Assembly: GCF_014529535.1 (NCBI RefSeq)
Contig: NW_023503493.1
Span: forward strand, 22,901,334 to 22,965,333
Source: Bradysia coprophila
Lineage: Eukaryota > Arthropoda > Insecta > Diptera > Sciaridae
Direction: 5' to 3'
Length of the DNA stretch: 64,000 bases
Shown here piece by piece: positions 38,886 through 53,907 of this stretch. Position 1 is the first letter of the stretch; every line of letters begins with the position of its first letter. The position numbers and the translations under genes were made by a program. The notes below the pieces were generated by a model. The model made no database searches. It was not told where the DNA came from and was given only the letters and a program-made list of their open reading frames with translations.

Positions 38886-41356
38886 ATTAAATCGAAATTT
38901 TGATCAATTGTAAGCAAAGATTTTTTTCCCAACAGAGCTTCAACACACCGCCGCCATAGGACCGTGTAAGGTCTCTTACTCCTATTTGATTTCGCTTAAC
39001 ATAAAAATTAACCTCGTCATTGAGTAAAAGAGTACCCATTCCCGTCGTTTTTTCTTACCCGTTTTAGCCCCGTACGAAGTTTTGATATGCCGTTTGGAGC
39101 AGACAGAATTCGAAGCAGATGAATGTATGTCTGCCTATGGAAAGGATAACTCAAATCAATTATCTGTTCCTCAACAACCTCTCGTCTGTATTCAGATTGA
39201 TCTGGCTCCGTAAATATACAGAGTCGAATCGGCCGGAGAGGTGCATTGTAGAAACGTTCGACGACAAATTTATTGTGAAAATTACGTATGAAAATTGAAG
39301 TTGTTTCAATGATTTCACCATTTCGCCTTTTAAGGTAAAATTTTATCTATACGCTGAAGTCAAGTAAAATACGAACTTTTGCTTCTTTTCGTTGGATTCT
39401 ACGCATTTAGAATCCACAACATGTATGCATTCGAATATGCATGCCTATGTTACACAGAGTGTTCGGTTTCACGTGCGTGTGGAAATGGAGAATTTCCCCT
39501 CCAAGCGATGTATTTTTGTGGTTCATATTTGTGGATTTGACAAAACTACAGCAATGTGGGAGAGTTCGTGTTTTAATTGATTTCAGCATCAAGCGACATT
39601 TTTATGTAGAAGCTAGGGGAAGTAACTCGATCAATGAAGAACTCATCCGGCCTTAAAATGAAATAAACGCTGACCCTGGAAGTTATAATTTTTGCATACA
39701 TTTTTGCGTAAGGAAAAATAGAGCGAGGGAGAAGATGTGCATGATGTGTCGCAGCAAGGCAACGCTGTAGCAAAGTGTACAAATACAGTGTAATGAGGTC
39801 CGGTTTTTAGCCAGCCTTCAAATGTTGACAGCAGTCTCTGTTACTTTGCTAGAAAGTTACTTTGGGTCGTTGAAAGAAAATCGTCTTGGTTAAATTGATC
39901 TTAAAATTATCTCTTTATTTTTACGAAATAGATTCTTGAGACAAAAATTATTACTTTTTCATCTTAGTCTTCGTTTTCAATTCTTTTTTTTTCTTCATTT
40001 CATTTCTTTTTGGTATATTATAAGAATACATTTTATCAATCATTAAATCGATTATACAGCGAATATATATATATAAGAATTATAATTTTAAATGTAGTCG
40101 TAATTAATCAGAATCATTCAGAATCATAATAATAATTACAGTCACTATAAAATGTTGAGCCATATTTTATATTATTTTTATCAATTATTTGAGAGATGTT
40201 ACAGCTAGATATTTTTAGTTTTAAGTGATCCATTTACGTTAAATGTAGACGGCGACAATAATTACAATTTCATTTAAAAAGTTCATTGTCGGCTTCAAAT
40301 GATCAGTGAAAAAGAACAATCACACTCCACTCTTAACATCATTCGAAAAAAGGAGCTCCATCGATGACTATTGAATTGAATAATACCTAATCCTCAATTC
40401 TTATTAACAAAGAAAAAACCGAGCTGTAAAAGTGATCTCTATTGTTTTAGAAAAATTAAACCTCGAATCCGAACATTATTTGTCTACCAGAGGCCTGGAA
40501 GCCCGTTTGATTTATTACTAAGTGCTAGTGATGTATAATTTGTGCGTCCAAAAACGCTATAGAAGACCTGCAATGCCGTAATAATTAAACTTATTAGGGC
40601 AATAAATGTAAAAATACATTCCAAACGAACATATAATATTGCGTCACTATGCACTGGGTTAGCGTTGTTTATCTCAATATGGAAAATTTTTGAATAAAAT
40701 AGAGTAAAAATAATGTTTTTGAAATCGATTTCGGTTAAAATAAATTAAAACTCATTTCCTCGCTAGTGTTTCGGAAAAATTGATCGAAAATTTGATACGT
40801 TGCTCGGACGCGACTTTTTTATTTGTCTGTAAAAAAAAAAAATTGACATAAAAATATGGTCAAACGAAACATCGACAAACAACGGGAATGAATTATTAGT
40901 CGACTAGTGGTAAATGAATGAATTTTTCTTTTCTTTTGATTTTGTTTGTTCGTATGGTGTATAGTCAAAATATGCCTTACCTAGTGACACATTTTTTTTT
41001 CTTTTTATTTTACATTGAAAATTAGACATTTATATGTTTCGCGTTTAATTCGCTTGTTCAGTCCGAAAAAAGATCAAAGTGTAATAACGCGCATTTCCTT
41101 CGTTAGACTTCTCCTTATATCTTCTATTACTTTTTATCTTAAAATGAATCTCATAACTAACCTTCCAGAGACGGCAAAACGTTTCGCTATACGGCTTTTC
41201 AATTTATCACCGAAAAATGTTTGATGTTATGATCTTTTTACCTCAATTGTTTAAAAAAATACACTGCACCAAAGCTACATTTACCGGAGATCATTGTTTA
41301 ATTTTATCGTTGCTGTCGAAAACATTCATGATTAAACCGTTTCTGAAAGGTTAAAT
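38886..41356. other. non-coding, AT-rich
   Basis: No gene, tRNA or strong repeat is supported in about 2.5 kb. Overlapping short frames at 39392-39782 on both strands show no motif. Confidence 0.45.
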
Positions 41357-41588
41357 GTGACAGTTGGGTACAAAACTCGGTCTTATCCATCTGTCAAAGT
41401 GACGTTTTAAACGTCAAACTAAATATTGAAGTGGTCATGAAACATTTGATTGTTCTTCGATTCTATTTTATTAATGGAATGAGGAACATTAAAAGATTAT
41501 GCGACCAATTCGCATATTGATTTCGGTTTGACGTTTAAAACGCCACTTTGACAGATGTATGAGACTGACTTTTGATACCAACTGTTAC
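41357..41588. repeat. miniature inverted-repeat element
   Basis: Ends TGTGACAGTTGGGTAC and ATACCAACTGTTACA are complementary. Inner arms CATCTGTCAAAGTG and CACTTTGACAGATG, with GACGTTTTAAACGTC on the left and its near-copy on the right, extend pairing to about 65 bp. About 230 bp, no coding capacity. Confidence 0.78.
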
Positions 41589-41964
41589 AAAAATATCATA
41601 ATCTCTTTCTCATTTGTAACACAATTTCGTTATAAAAAAACACATAAGAAAAACGAATTACCGCCGTAAGTTCGCCAAAAATTTCAAACCGATTCAACGA
41701 ACAACAGGGGTCAACTTAACGCTGAAACCATATTTTGTTCTCAACGATAATATACGTTAAAATGACTCCTTTAGTGACGTTGCAATTTTGAATTGGACGA
41801 CGCACTTATGGTAATATGAAATAAAGAAACAGAATTTTCACTAAATTATAACCAAAAATAAATTTCTTTTAAAAAATTTCTATCTTTTGCTTCGATTACG
41901 AATTCAAATTTTACTTAATTTAAAAATAAACGGAATGTCCAAAACACAAAACGTGAGGTAATAA

Positions 41965-42227
41965 AGACATTAAGTGAGTCCTTATATGAATAGTTAAATG
42001 CACAAAGGACACATGTCTCATTAGAGAATTATAAGAAAAATGAAATTTTATTCGTTTTGCTTTGTTTCGAATGGTCCGACGGTGGTTTTTTCTTTGAAAC
42101 CATCAAAAACTTCGATTAACATCGTCAGACTATTCAGAATGAAGCAAAACAAATGAAATTTCATTTTTCTTATGATTCGCTAATGGTACATGTCCTCTTT
42201 CTGCATTTAACTATTCACATGATGTCT
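41965..42227. repeat. miniature inverted-repeat element
   Basis: 263 bp. Outer ends AGACATTAAGTGAG and CACATGATGTCT pair, then GAATAGTTAAATGCA and TGCATTTAACTATTC, then a long inner arm around AAGAAAAATGAAATTT. Arms reach nearly 110 bp with small indels. No transposase. Confidence 0.8.
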
Positions 42228-43358
42228 GAACTTCAGTGGACATCAGCAATTTGAAGGTCGTAGACATACGTTTCGTTAGTAAGCATATAAAGTTAATAAG
42301 AATTACTGATTATATTGTCATGATGCAGGCAGGAAAAAGAAAATATTGAAGTGGGAATGTCCTGAACTACTGCTACTGGGTGCTGATGAAGTTAGTGTAG
42401 ACACATATTTTCTGGGTTAAAGAATATTTAGGCTCAAAAGCAGGTCGATTCTCAAATAATAGAAATTAAGATAAATTCAACTTCAGGCCAACATCTATTG
42501 ATTTTTAGCCACATTAAAAATGGTAACACTGGACACTGACACCTATTATGCAATTGGCTTGTTTTGAGATATATGGGAAGTGTATGTACCATTGCAGCTG
42601 ATCCGCAGTACCTGCGTTACAGCGAATTTGAAGTAAATTTGAGTCGACGTTAAAGGCAGAACATTGTATAAGTGTATTATTCTGTCCTAATATAATAATT
42701 TCGTATTACTAACTCACACTTCGTGTTTTGTGTAACATTTTTCCGTGGCAAATAAGAATCACATTTAGATTGAATCAAAATTTTAATTTTTTCGTAGCGT
42801 TTCATTGTATGATGTACAAAATTTATTGCCCAACAAAAATTACCGCTTTTTCGTGGAGAATTCTCTCTGTATTTTCTTCTTTCGCTAACAATAATGCACA
42901 TAAAGACATTTTATTTATCATTTTGTTGAACAATTCATTGTTTTATTTCCCATTAAATTAGTTGTTAATTGTAAAAAATATTTTTTTTTTATTTTTCCAA
43001 CATTTTTTTTTACTAAATTCAGCCTTATCTTCAAAAATATTTTTGTTTCTTTTTTTTTGTTTGTGTGAATATATAAAAAAAAATTTAACAAATGAAAAAA
43101 ATGTGTTTTTAGTTGTCACTGATGGACGAATGGGCGATTAAAATCTTTTTTTTTTCATTCCTTTTTCATAATTTTATCCCTAATATAATTAAAACTGAAA
43201 ATATTTCTCTCGCATTTTACTTTCTCTTCTTCGATTTAAATTATTCTTAATAAATGCCACTGTTCAATCGTCTAGATTGAATGGAATAATTTCATAATTC
43301 TAAATTTACGAAGGAAAATTGAAGAGAAAATCAGTAAATCAAACAAACATTTTCCATT
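42228..43358. other. non-coding, AT-rich
   Basis: Nothing is supported. It has several poly-T runs (42980-43080). Confidence 0.4.
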
Positions 43359-43474
43359 TCATTCTTGTTCAGATGGAGCGCCGGGGAAGTAATACGGTGG
43401 CGGTCGTTCGTATTCGGATGCTGGCGGAGCCATCGGAGCATTTTGATATCTAGGTGGACCACCATCCCAATGTC
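43359..43474 (-). CDS. proline-rich terminal exon with PPxY motif, gene unknown
   Basis: A minus-strand exon with acceptor ctatttcgcag. It encodes HWDGGPPRYQNAPMAP, then an acidic/aromatic proline-rich end with PPPYY and a stop at GAPSEQE. PPxY is a WW-domain ligand. It enters with a split codon needing two bases from the previous exon. The last WDR7-like exon (45473-45275) has a possible donor, CCGAG|gtcatt, that supplies exactly two bases in phase, so this may be an alternative 3' end of that gene across a 1.8 kb intron. That link is inference. Otherwise the parent gene is unidentified. Confidence 0.5.
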
Positions 43475-43782
43475 TGCGAAATAGTGATGAAAAAGAAGAG
43501 AAAAACCAAATTTTAATATTCAATTTAACAGTTCGGTGCCCTATGAAGCATGAAGTAGATAGAAAAGCTATAGAATAATGAGACGAGGAGGCCACCAATC
43601 GCAAATCATATGATCAACATGACTTTCTACAAGATCACAATTACAATTACTGGGCCCTATGAAGTCTCCAAAGACAAGCTAGACGCCGTTCTTCGTTACA
43701 TTGATCTCAAATGTGTGTATGCGACTACAACCGTATCATGTATCACTGTTTGATGTCGTGTCAGGATTAGTATGTAGTTTAA

Positions 43783-43989
43783 CCTGTCACAGACGGCAAG
43801 CATATCATAAGTATTATTATCGGGTCTATTATTTCTTTTGGTTGAAGAACATTCAATCGGTCGATTTCAAATCTAGTACTTCTACTCTGTTAACACGTAT
43901 TTTACTATATAAAAGACCACTTTATTCAGATCTTGTCATTTATTTTTGTCGATGTTATCGATAACAGATGAATGGCTGTATGTGACAGC
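43783..43989 (-). mobile_element. PIF/Harbinger-type miniature transposon, copy 2
   Basis: Inverted relative to copy 1 at 37014-37211. Left end CCTGTCACAGACGGCAAGC; right end GGCTGTATGTGACAGC. Flanked by TAA on both sides (43780-43782 and 43990-43992), which is TTA in element orientation. It shares interior blocks such as GTTATCGATAACA and TTTTATATAGTAAAA with copy 1. Confidence 0.82.
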
Positions 43990-44164
43990 TAAATCGTTTA
44001 TTATAGAGACAATGACAGCTTGTGAACCAGTTTAGTAGTCTAGCTGTACCAAGCTTATCCAAAAATTTTCATAATTATTTAAACTTCCAGAACGGTAAAG
44101 TTATGCTAAAATATTCCGTTTCAGTTCACTTTATTTGTCGTAACTGTTCCTACATAAGTGAAAC

Positions 44165-44327
44165 CAGGATTTATTTTTCAGAATTTTAATTCAGCAAAGT
44201 TCCGAAAAATTCAGAAAAAATTCAGAAAAATTCAGAAAAAAAATCTTCTGAATTTTTCGGAATTTTTTCTGAATTTTTAGGAATTTTTCGGAATTTTCGG
44301 AATTAAAATTCTGAAAAATAAACCCTG
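44165..44327. mobile_element. hAT-type miniature transposon with 8-bp target duplication
   Basis: Begins CAGGATTTATTTTTCAGAAT and ends ATTCTGAAAAATAAACCCTG. It is flanked by the 8-bp direct repeat AGTGAAAC at 44157-44164 and 44328-44335. CAGGG-like termini and an 8-bp duplication are hAT hallmarks. The interior is almost entirely repeats of CAGAAAAATT and its complement, so the whole 163 bp can fold back. Confidence 0.88.
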
Positions 44328-45274
44328 AGTGAAACCCTAGTTAATCGCATAACAGTCGACTATTTATTGGCCTATGGTCGCAGTGACTACGAAAGTTACT
44401 TCTTTTTAACCTTGTAGAAGCGACAAGCACATCGCAATACAATCGTTAAATGTGTCCCTCAAATTTCGAATTGTTCGTGAGTTTCCTCGCTAGATTGAAT
44501 TAAATAGTAGTCTTTCTTAAGTAGCTACCTAAAGTGAGGAGATAAAATATTGGCAATTAGTTTTATACAATCTAAATTGGTTGAAATAACAAAGTATTCA
44601 GTATCAGTAAGAGATTATTTCTAACAATGCTTGCCGTTTGCTATAATACCTGAATTACAGGATCATTTAAAGTGTCACAAATTTCGAATCTAAACTCGAA
44701 GGTTTTAGAAGCAGTATTGAAACAACAAACACTTTTGTGCTTGGCTTTTTTTCACTTGAATCATCGTTTTGAATTATCAACTTTCGGGGTGTCGATTAAC
44801 CATCCTTTCGTCCCTTTCATTTCTTCTGCCTATTGCATATCGCTGTGTTTCCAGGCCCTTACCAATAACAATTGAACTGAATAACATTGAACACGACAAT
44901 ACATAATATGAATGATTGATCGTCATGTCTATTTGTCCACTTTCTGTTATGTAAATTGAAGCTTTTGTTGATCTATTGTAATGTGTGCGTGTAGTATACT
45001 TTTTATGTTGTTGAAAAAAAATCACAGAGCGAAAAAGTGTGATGAAGACATGAACAGATTGAATTAGTAAACGACACAAAACACGGAAGATTTAAACAAA
45101 CATACAGGTTGATCGAAAATTTATTTTAACATTAAAATACTTGGAACCTTTTCAGCGTTCATTTGGAAAATTTCAAATTTGTTTTCAAAATACGCACACA
45201 GCATGAACAACTTTAGCTGATAACATTTTTTGCTTTCACAGAAAGGTTTTTTTTAGGCATAATACGCAACGGTA

Positions 45275-48477
<3,203 letters not shown>

Positions 48478-50793
48478 ATGAAATATTCGGACATCCATTT
48501 CTCGACGCGAATTGCCGATATCGATACAACATTGGTCATGTTTTATGCTCCATGGTAATTATGCGTTCTCGTTCGAAAACGTTTAAAATTTATTTGATTT
48601 GGGACTGAACAAACGTTGATCCTAATTCTCTACTGTTCCTTTTCTCCACTTTTACCAAATTATTCCGTTGTTCGCCGAACAAAAACACAAAAGGTGCGGC
48701 CATTGCAAGAGACTAAAACCTGAATATGCTAAGGCTGGCGAACTGCTTCGTGGTTCGGATCCGCAAATTGTTTTGGCTAAAGTTGACTGTACAGAAGGTG
48801 GAAAAGATACTTGTTCCCAGTTCTCCATTTCTGGTTATCCAACATTGAAAATTTTTAAAAATGGCGAATTCAGTGCAGATTACAATGGACCGAGAGAAGC
48901 AGGTTTGTGACAATAGCTAATTATATTGCATGCTGCAAGTAAAAAGAAAAAGTGCACCACGTGTAACTACCTTTTACCATTTACCATTACCTGAGACAGT
49001 GATTGATCATACTTTTCATCGGCATAATGACACGTATTATCTACGGCTTACATGAAATTGATTCTATTAGGTACAGGTAGCAAAGTATATTTACTTAGCG
49101 AAAATTTAATTAGAGTTTCATAACTTTATCTTATCTTAATATCTAAAATGATTTAAAGTACTACTTGTAATGGATACCCTTATTTTCTATAAACGATCCA
49201 GCTAATTGAACGAGTTCTATCGTTAAGTTGACAGTATCAATTGAAAGAAGTACATTAGTGCTATATTAATAGAGAGATTTTTAGTGTTATTATGTGTCAA
49301 GTCCCTAGCGTAAACGTTTAATACTGAGGTTGTGCGTGACAAAATGACGATAAATGTCGCTGTTTACGTTGTGACCACTCATTGTAAGAAAAATTCAATC
49401 TACTCTACTACTTCCATTTCTGGTAAAATTTTAATTAAAAAAATGTCAATTGCAGCTGGTATTGCTAAATTCATGAAGGCACAAACTGGACCCGCATCGA
49501 AGGACTTGCTAACGGTCGCCGAAATCGAAAAGGAAAGCGATCTTAAAACTGTTTTCCTTAAATACGCTGACAAATTCAGAGAAAAATTGCGTTTCGGTCA
49601 TTCCAGTGCAGCTGATGTTCTTAGGAATTACAAGGAGAAGTATGCAAAATTTTTCGAGTTGATCGACTCGACCGACAATGACGAACGTACTTTCAATTAC
49701 AGGAATGGCATTGTTTTGTTCCGAGCTCCACAATACCAAAATAAATTTGAATCGAACTCTGTCACCTTTAAGGGCACATCGCTGGACGAACTAACAACTT
49801 TCGTTAAGGAAAATTAGTGAGTGGGCATCTAGTTTCACATTCCTGGATGTTAACTTAAACTTTGCATTTTTCCATATTTCAGTCACGGTCTTGTTGGTCA
49901 CCGCACTCGCGATTTGGCTCAAGATTTCAAAAATCCGTACGTGATCGCTTACTAACGTTGACTATGCCAAAAATCCAAAGGGTACAAACTACTGGAGAAA
50001 TCGCATTCTTAAAGTTGCCAAGGAATACAGCGGAGACTACCGATTTGCTGTCAGTTCCAAAGACGATTTCCAACACGAATTGAACGAATACGGCTATGAC
50101 TATACCGGAGAGAAACCCGTCGTTTTGGCCCGCGATAAGGATAATCAAAAGTTTATCATGACCACTGAATTCTCGTTAGTATTTCCACGGTTCTAAGCAA
50201 GAATATTCAATGTTGACCGATTTCTCGTTTACATCTAATCGCTTTAGTGTTGAGAATCTACAACAATTCTTGTCGGACTTGGAAGAGGGAACCCTTGAAC
50301 CATACCTGAAATCCGAAGCCATTCCCGAATCGAACGATGGACCCGTTAAAGTAGCTGTAGCAAAGAATTTCGACGAAATTGTCACCAACAACGGCAAAGA
50401 CACCCTAATTGAATTCTATGCTCCATGGTGCGGCCACTGCAAAAAGTGTAAGATGCATTTTAGCCTTCGTCATGCGTTCGGTGCATTTGCTTACATTTTC
50501 TTTAAATTTCAGTGACCCCAGTGTTCGAAGTGCTTGGAACTAAAATGCTTGACGAAGACGTTGAAATCGTCAAAGTCGACGCTACTGCCAACGATGTGCC
50601 GCCACAATTCGAAGTACGTGGCTTCCCAACATTGTTCTGGTTGCCAAAAGATTCGAAGAGCAAGCCAGTGAAATATGAGGGCGGTCGTGAAGTCGACGAT
50701 TTCGTTAAGTATATTTCTGCGCACGCGACCAACGAACTGAAGAGCTATGATCGCAGCGGTAAAGTTAAGAAGAACGACAAAACTGAATTGTAA
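48478..50793 (+). CDS. ERp60 / PDIA3-like protein disulfide isomerase, frame broken
   Basis: Exons 48478-48554, 48694-48902, 49456-49816, 49883-50174, 50248-50447 and 50513-50793. The product is an ER thiol oxidoreductase that helps fold glycoproteins. Domain order a-b-b'-a': the first active site is [10 protein letters not shown] (split by an intron at W). The b domain has [16 protein letters not shown], b' has [17 protein letters not shown] and KGTNYWRNR, and the second active site is [11 protein letters not shown]. The C-terminus is KNDKTEL, a KDEL-like ER-retention end. Two oddities: no signal peptide at the first visible ATG, and exon 4 has a net frameshift (292 nt) at about 49951-49956. 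There PYVIAYY is followed by VDYAKNPKG in another frame, as if two bases were missing. Either a decaying paralogue or a sequence error. Confidence 0.85.
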
Positions 50794-53599
50794 ATAGATG
50801 TAACGAGAAAACGAGTGAGAGAGCGTATATGGTCTCAACAATTAACGTATATGTAATTTGTTCATCTAAATTCTATCCTTTCATCCCCTTTTTTTTTTGG
50901 AATACCGCTGCGTGATACGTGAATGAGTGAACATAAGTTGTGATTTTTTTAGGAGTCTTAAGCGATAATTCATCCAACTTTTCTTTTAATAATTTTTGGT
51001 CTGTTACGTAGAACCCTTCTGCTATAGCGTAGTGTCTAACTAAAATCTGTCTTTTCGGTAATCAAAAATTGAATTTTTGTTTAATGGTTTCGTACCGTAA
51101 AAAAGTTCCCAGCTTACACTTTTGTTGGGACAACTTTCCTTAGTATTTTCTTAGGGAGATTTTTTTTTCTTTTCGGTGAATAATTTTAGCGACAAACACA
51201 AAATATTACTTGTTATGTTAAGCGATAATTAAATATGATCTGCATCTGTACTTGTGCATTTAAGAAGAAACAGGATTTAATTAAAGATCATTTTTCCACT
51301 ACAAAAAATTGTCTTTTTATTATTGTATGCAACATACCATTCTTATTTAGTACTAAGAACGTGTTATGCCTGATGTCAAGCAAAATCAGCAGAAATTCTA
51401 ATAAGCACAGTCACATCCATCACATCCGTCACATCCATCACATCCATCACATGCATCGCAGCAGTCACCGGAATCATCGCAAGAGCAGCATCCATCATTA
51501 TTATTATCTGAATGACGAAGGAAGCAGCATCTGTGAAGGCGTTTAGAAAATGATTTTTTTTTTAGTTTACCGATTCACTTTTTGTCACATTGTCATATCT
51601 TACAATATCAACGAACCACCGCATGTGTCATCAGTCGGATCATTCCAACAACTACAGCACTTATCTTCCGCTTCTTTCTTTCTTTGTTCTTCCTCTTCAC
51701 CTTCATTTTCACTCTGTGATTCTATGAGCACCGTTCTGCTCAAAGGATTGTATTTGGGTGGGTCAGTTATCACTTCTAAAAAACAGTTGACTTAGTTAGG
51801 CGTTTTTAGTACTATTATCTACTATTGTTTTGTAACAATTGAAAAGAGTTAAACGGGTTTTACTTGACCGATAAATAGCCAATGGTTAAAGGATTGATAT
51901 TAAATATCAAATTTTGCCAACACGTTTTCCTTACCCAATGGAATTTCATTTCTTTTGCAGCCATACCCAACGTTATCTGTTATCTCTTTCAACAAATATC
52001 ACAATTTTATAGCACTCCAAAAATACGGTGTCTATATAAGTGAAGCTATTCACTTACCATATGTAAGCGGTAAGCCACTTGTTGTTCGATTAATCAAGTG
52101 AATTAAATTAACAAAATGGTAGCACCACCTGGATAATTCATGAAGCAATTTGAATTATTTGTGAATTATAACTGCAAAATAATTCATGGCGAACGCTATA
52201 AATAGATATATGAGCGGTGTCGGGTAATCTCGCATACATACCAGCGTGTGCACGATTCCAAATCTATTGGGTAATCTTGCACGTGTGTCTAGGAGGAATC
52301 TTACTCACGGTAGAATTTGTCTGCGACATTGTTTGTGCTAAATTTTTGCAAAATGAATATGGTGTACCAAAGAAAAATTGCTTTTCTACAAAATGCAAGC
52401 TTGTCCTTTTTTTGACACACACTTTTTCATTCCATAATATTCATTCCACAAATTTTCTAATTTTGGCCCATCATTTCCATGTTTAAAATATTTTGCACAT
52501 TGATTCCCCCCAGACACTGAAAAAGGTGAATCTCGCACCGTGCCAAATTCACCCCGGAAAATGAATCTCGCGCACCATCAACTTTTTATGGTGCGCAAAA
52601 GTGCTCGTTTCCCTCAATTTTACATGCGTCACTTATGAAATAGGCGTACTCATGCGAACGTTGATTACCAGAATTTAGTTGATAACAATTTTAGTTGTTG
52701 CAGTCATATGTATTAGTATGATTTTAATAACTGTGCTGTGATACGATATTTTTTGATCTGTTTATTACTACGAGTATACAAGCGTTAAATTTTTTCGGAC
52801 AGATCAGTGGAAAGTTAATCTATATAGTTCTTTGACTTAAAATTTCGCCACCCATTATTGAAATTGTGACGCATAAACGATCAATATCCAAACTAATACC
52901 AGCAACGTGTATTATCAATTGGCAGGCATTCAATAGAAGTACCACATTACCGCTAAAATTTGTGTGTAACGAAATAGTATCTTTGTTCATCCGGGCGAAT
53001 TGTCCTCGTCCTAAACATTATATCCATGACCGCAAAAGAATTGTAACCGAGAATCGATACTAGAAAAATTCTGAACCAGCTTTAGCAGCACTCTTAGAAA
53101 TTCATCCCACACTTCATGTGTCTCGACGCTGATTGAACCAAAATATTAGCATCATCGCAAATAGTTTTTCCATGGATAACTCCGTTTCAAGACTTTCGAC
53201 CATCGAACTTACACATTCAAACTTGCCCCTTATATTGACGGTACCACTCGGACTTCCGTTAGGGCTCCCCAAGTGCGTGTTACTTTGAACTAACAACAAC
53301 CATTGCCGCTTAGCAGGTGATCTAGTTTATTGAATTGACATTTAATCATCGGAATTACCTGTTCTTACTCCCATTAACAGCGACTTACTTGTTATCTTTG
53401 TCCATTACATGAAAAACTCCGTTTTAAGCATCCCAAATCACTCTTTTGTACACCTAGTACTTTTGAAAGACTCACTCAAAATCTGTTACTTCATCAGACT
53501 TCATTATTCTATTTAAGAGAACCTATCAACGTTGGATCATTTGTTCATATTCATGTCAAATCTGATTAAACGAACATTCGTCTTGATTGCGTAGCATAA
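50794..53599. other. 3' UTR and non-coding DNA
   Basis: No gene is supported. A short (CACATC)n tract at about 51412-51460 produces a His-rich spurious frame. Repeated GAATCTCGC strings occur near 52225-52570. Frames at 51235-51795 and 52217-52486 carry no recognisable motif. Confidence 0.45.
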
Positions 53600-53907
53600 G
53601 TCAACACTTAAATCTTCGAATAGTAAGACAGAAATAGTCATTACTCCATTACCGGTGTGTATAACAAACGAAAGTCAAGATACTAAAAATCAAAATCTTT
53701 ATTCCACTCTAGGTCACAGAAAACAATCCTCATTCATCAAAATTTTACAAATTGATTCGAATTCGAGCTTTCAAGAGAAACAAAAATTGGTTGAGTTCGA
53801 CCCTACTTATTTTTCGCAATGCCTTGCCTTCGAAACTAGCGACCGAAAAACATACCAAAAATGAAAGTAAAGCCAACTGCTGAGAGCCCTAACACAATAA
53901 AATATCG
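53600..53907 (-). pseudogene. duplicated 3' end of the GLG1 gene
   Basis: 308 bp that match 59036-59343 at all but one position by eye. The segment contains the last 24 codons or so of GLG1 (minus strand, including GLSAVGFTFIFGMFFGR and the stop) plus the 3' UTR with its AATAAA. It lacks all other exons, so it cannot make GLG1. Near-identity says the copy is recent. Confidence 0.92.

Noticed and set aside
49939-49982. Possible 42-bp mini-intron in ERp60 (gtacgt ... tactaac ... aaag)
   Set aside because: Removing it deletes conserved residues and does not restore the downstream frame.
51235-51546. His-rich open frame on the plus strand
   Set aside because: The His run comes from a (CACATC)n microsatellite; no other coding signal.
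52217-52486. Frame with a hydrophobic stretch, possible membrane peptide
   Set aside because: Single short frame in AT-rich DNA with no splice sites or homology.
53600-53907. Open plus-strand frame shared with 59036-59343, looked like a conserved small protein
   Set aside because: The conservation is explained by duplication of the GLG1 3' end on the other strand.
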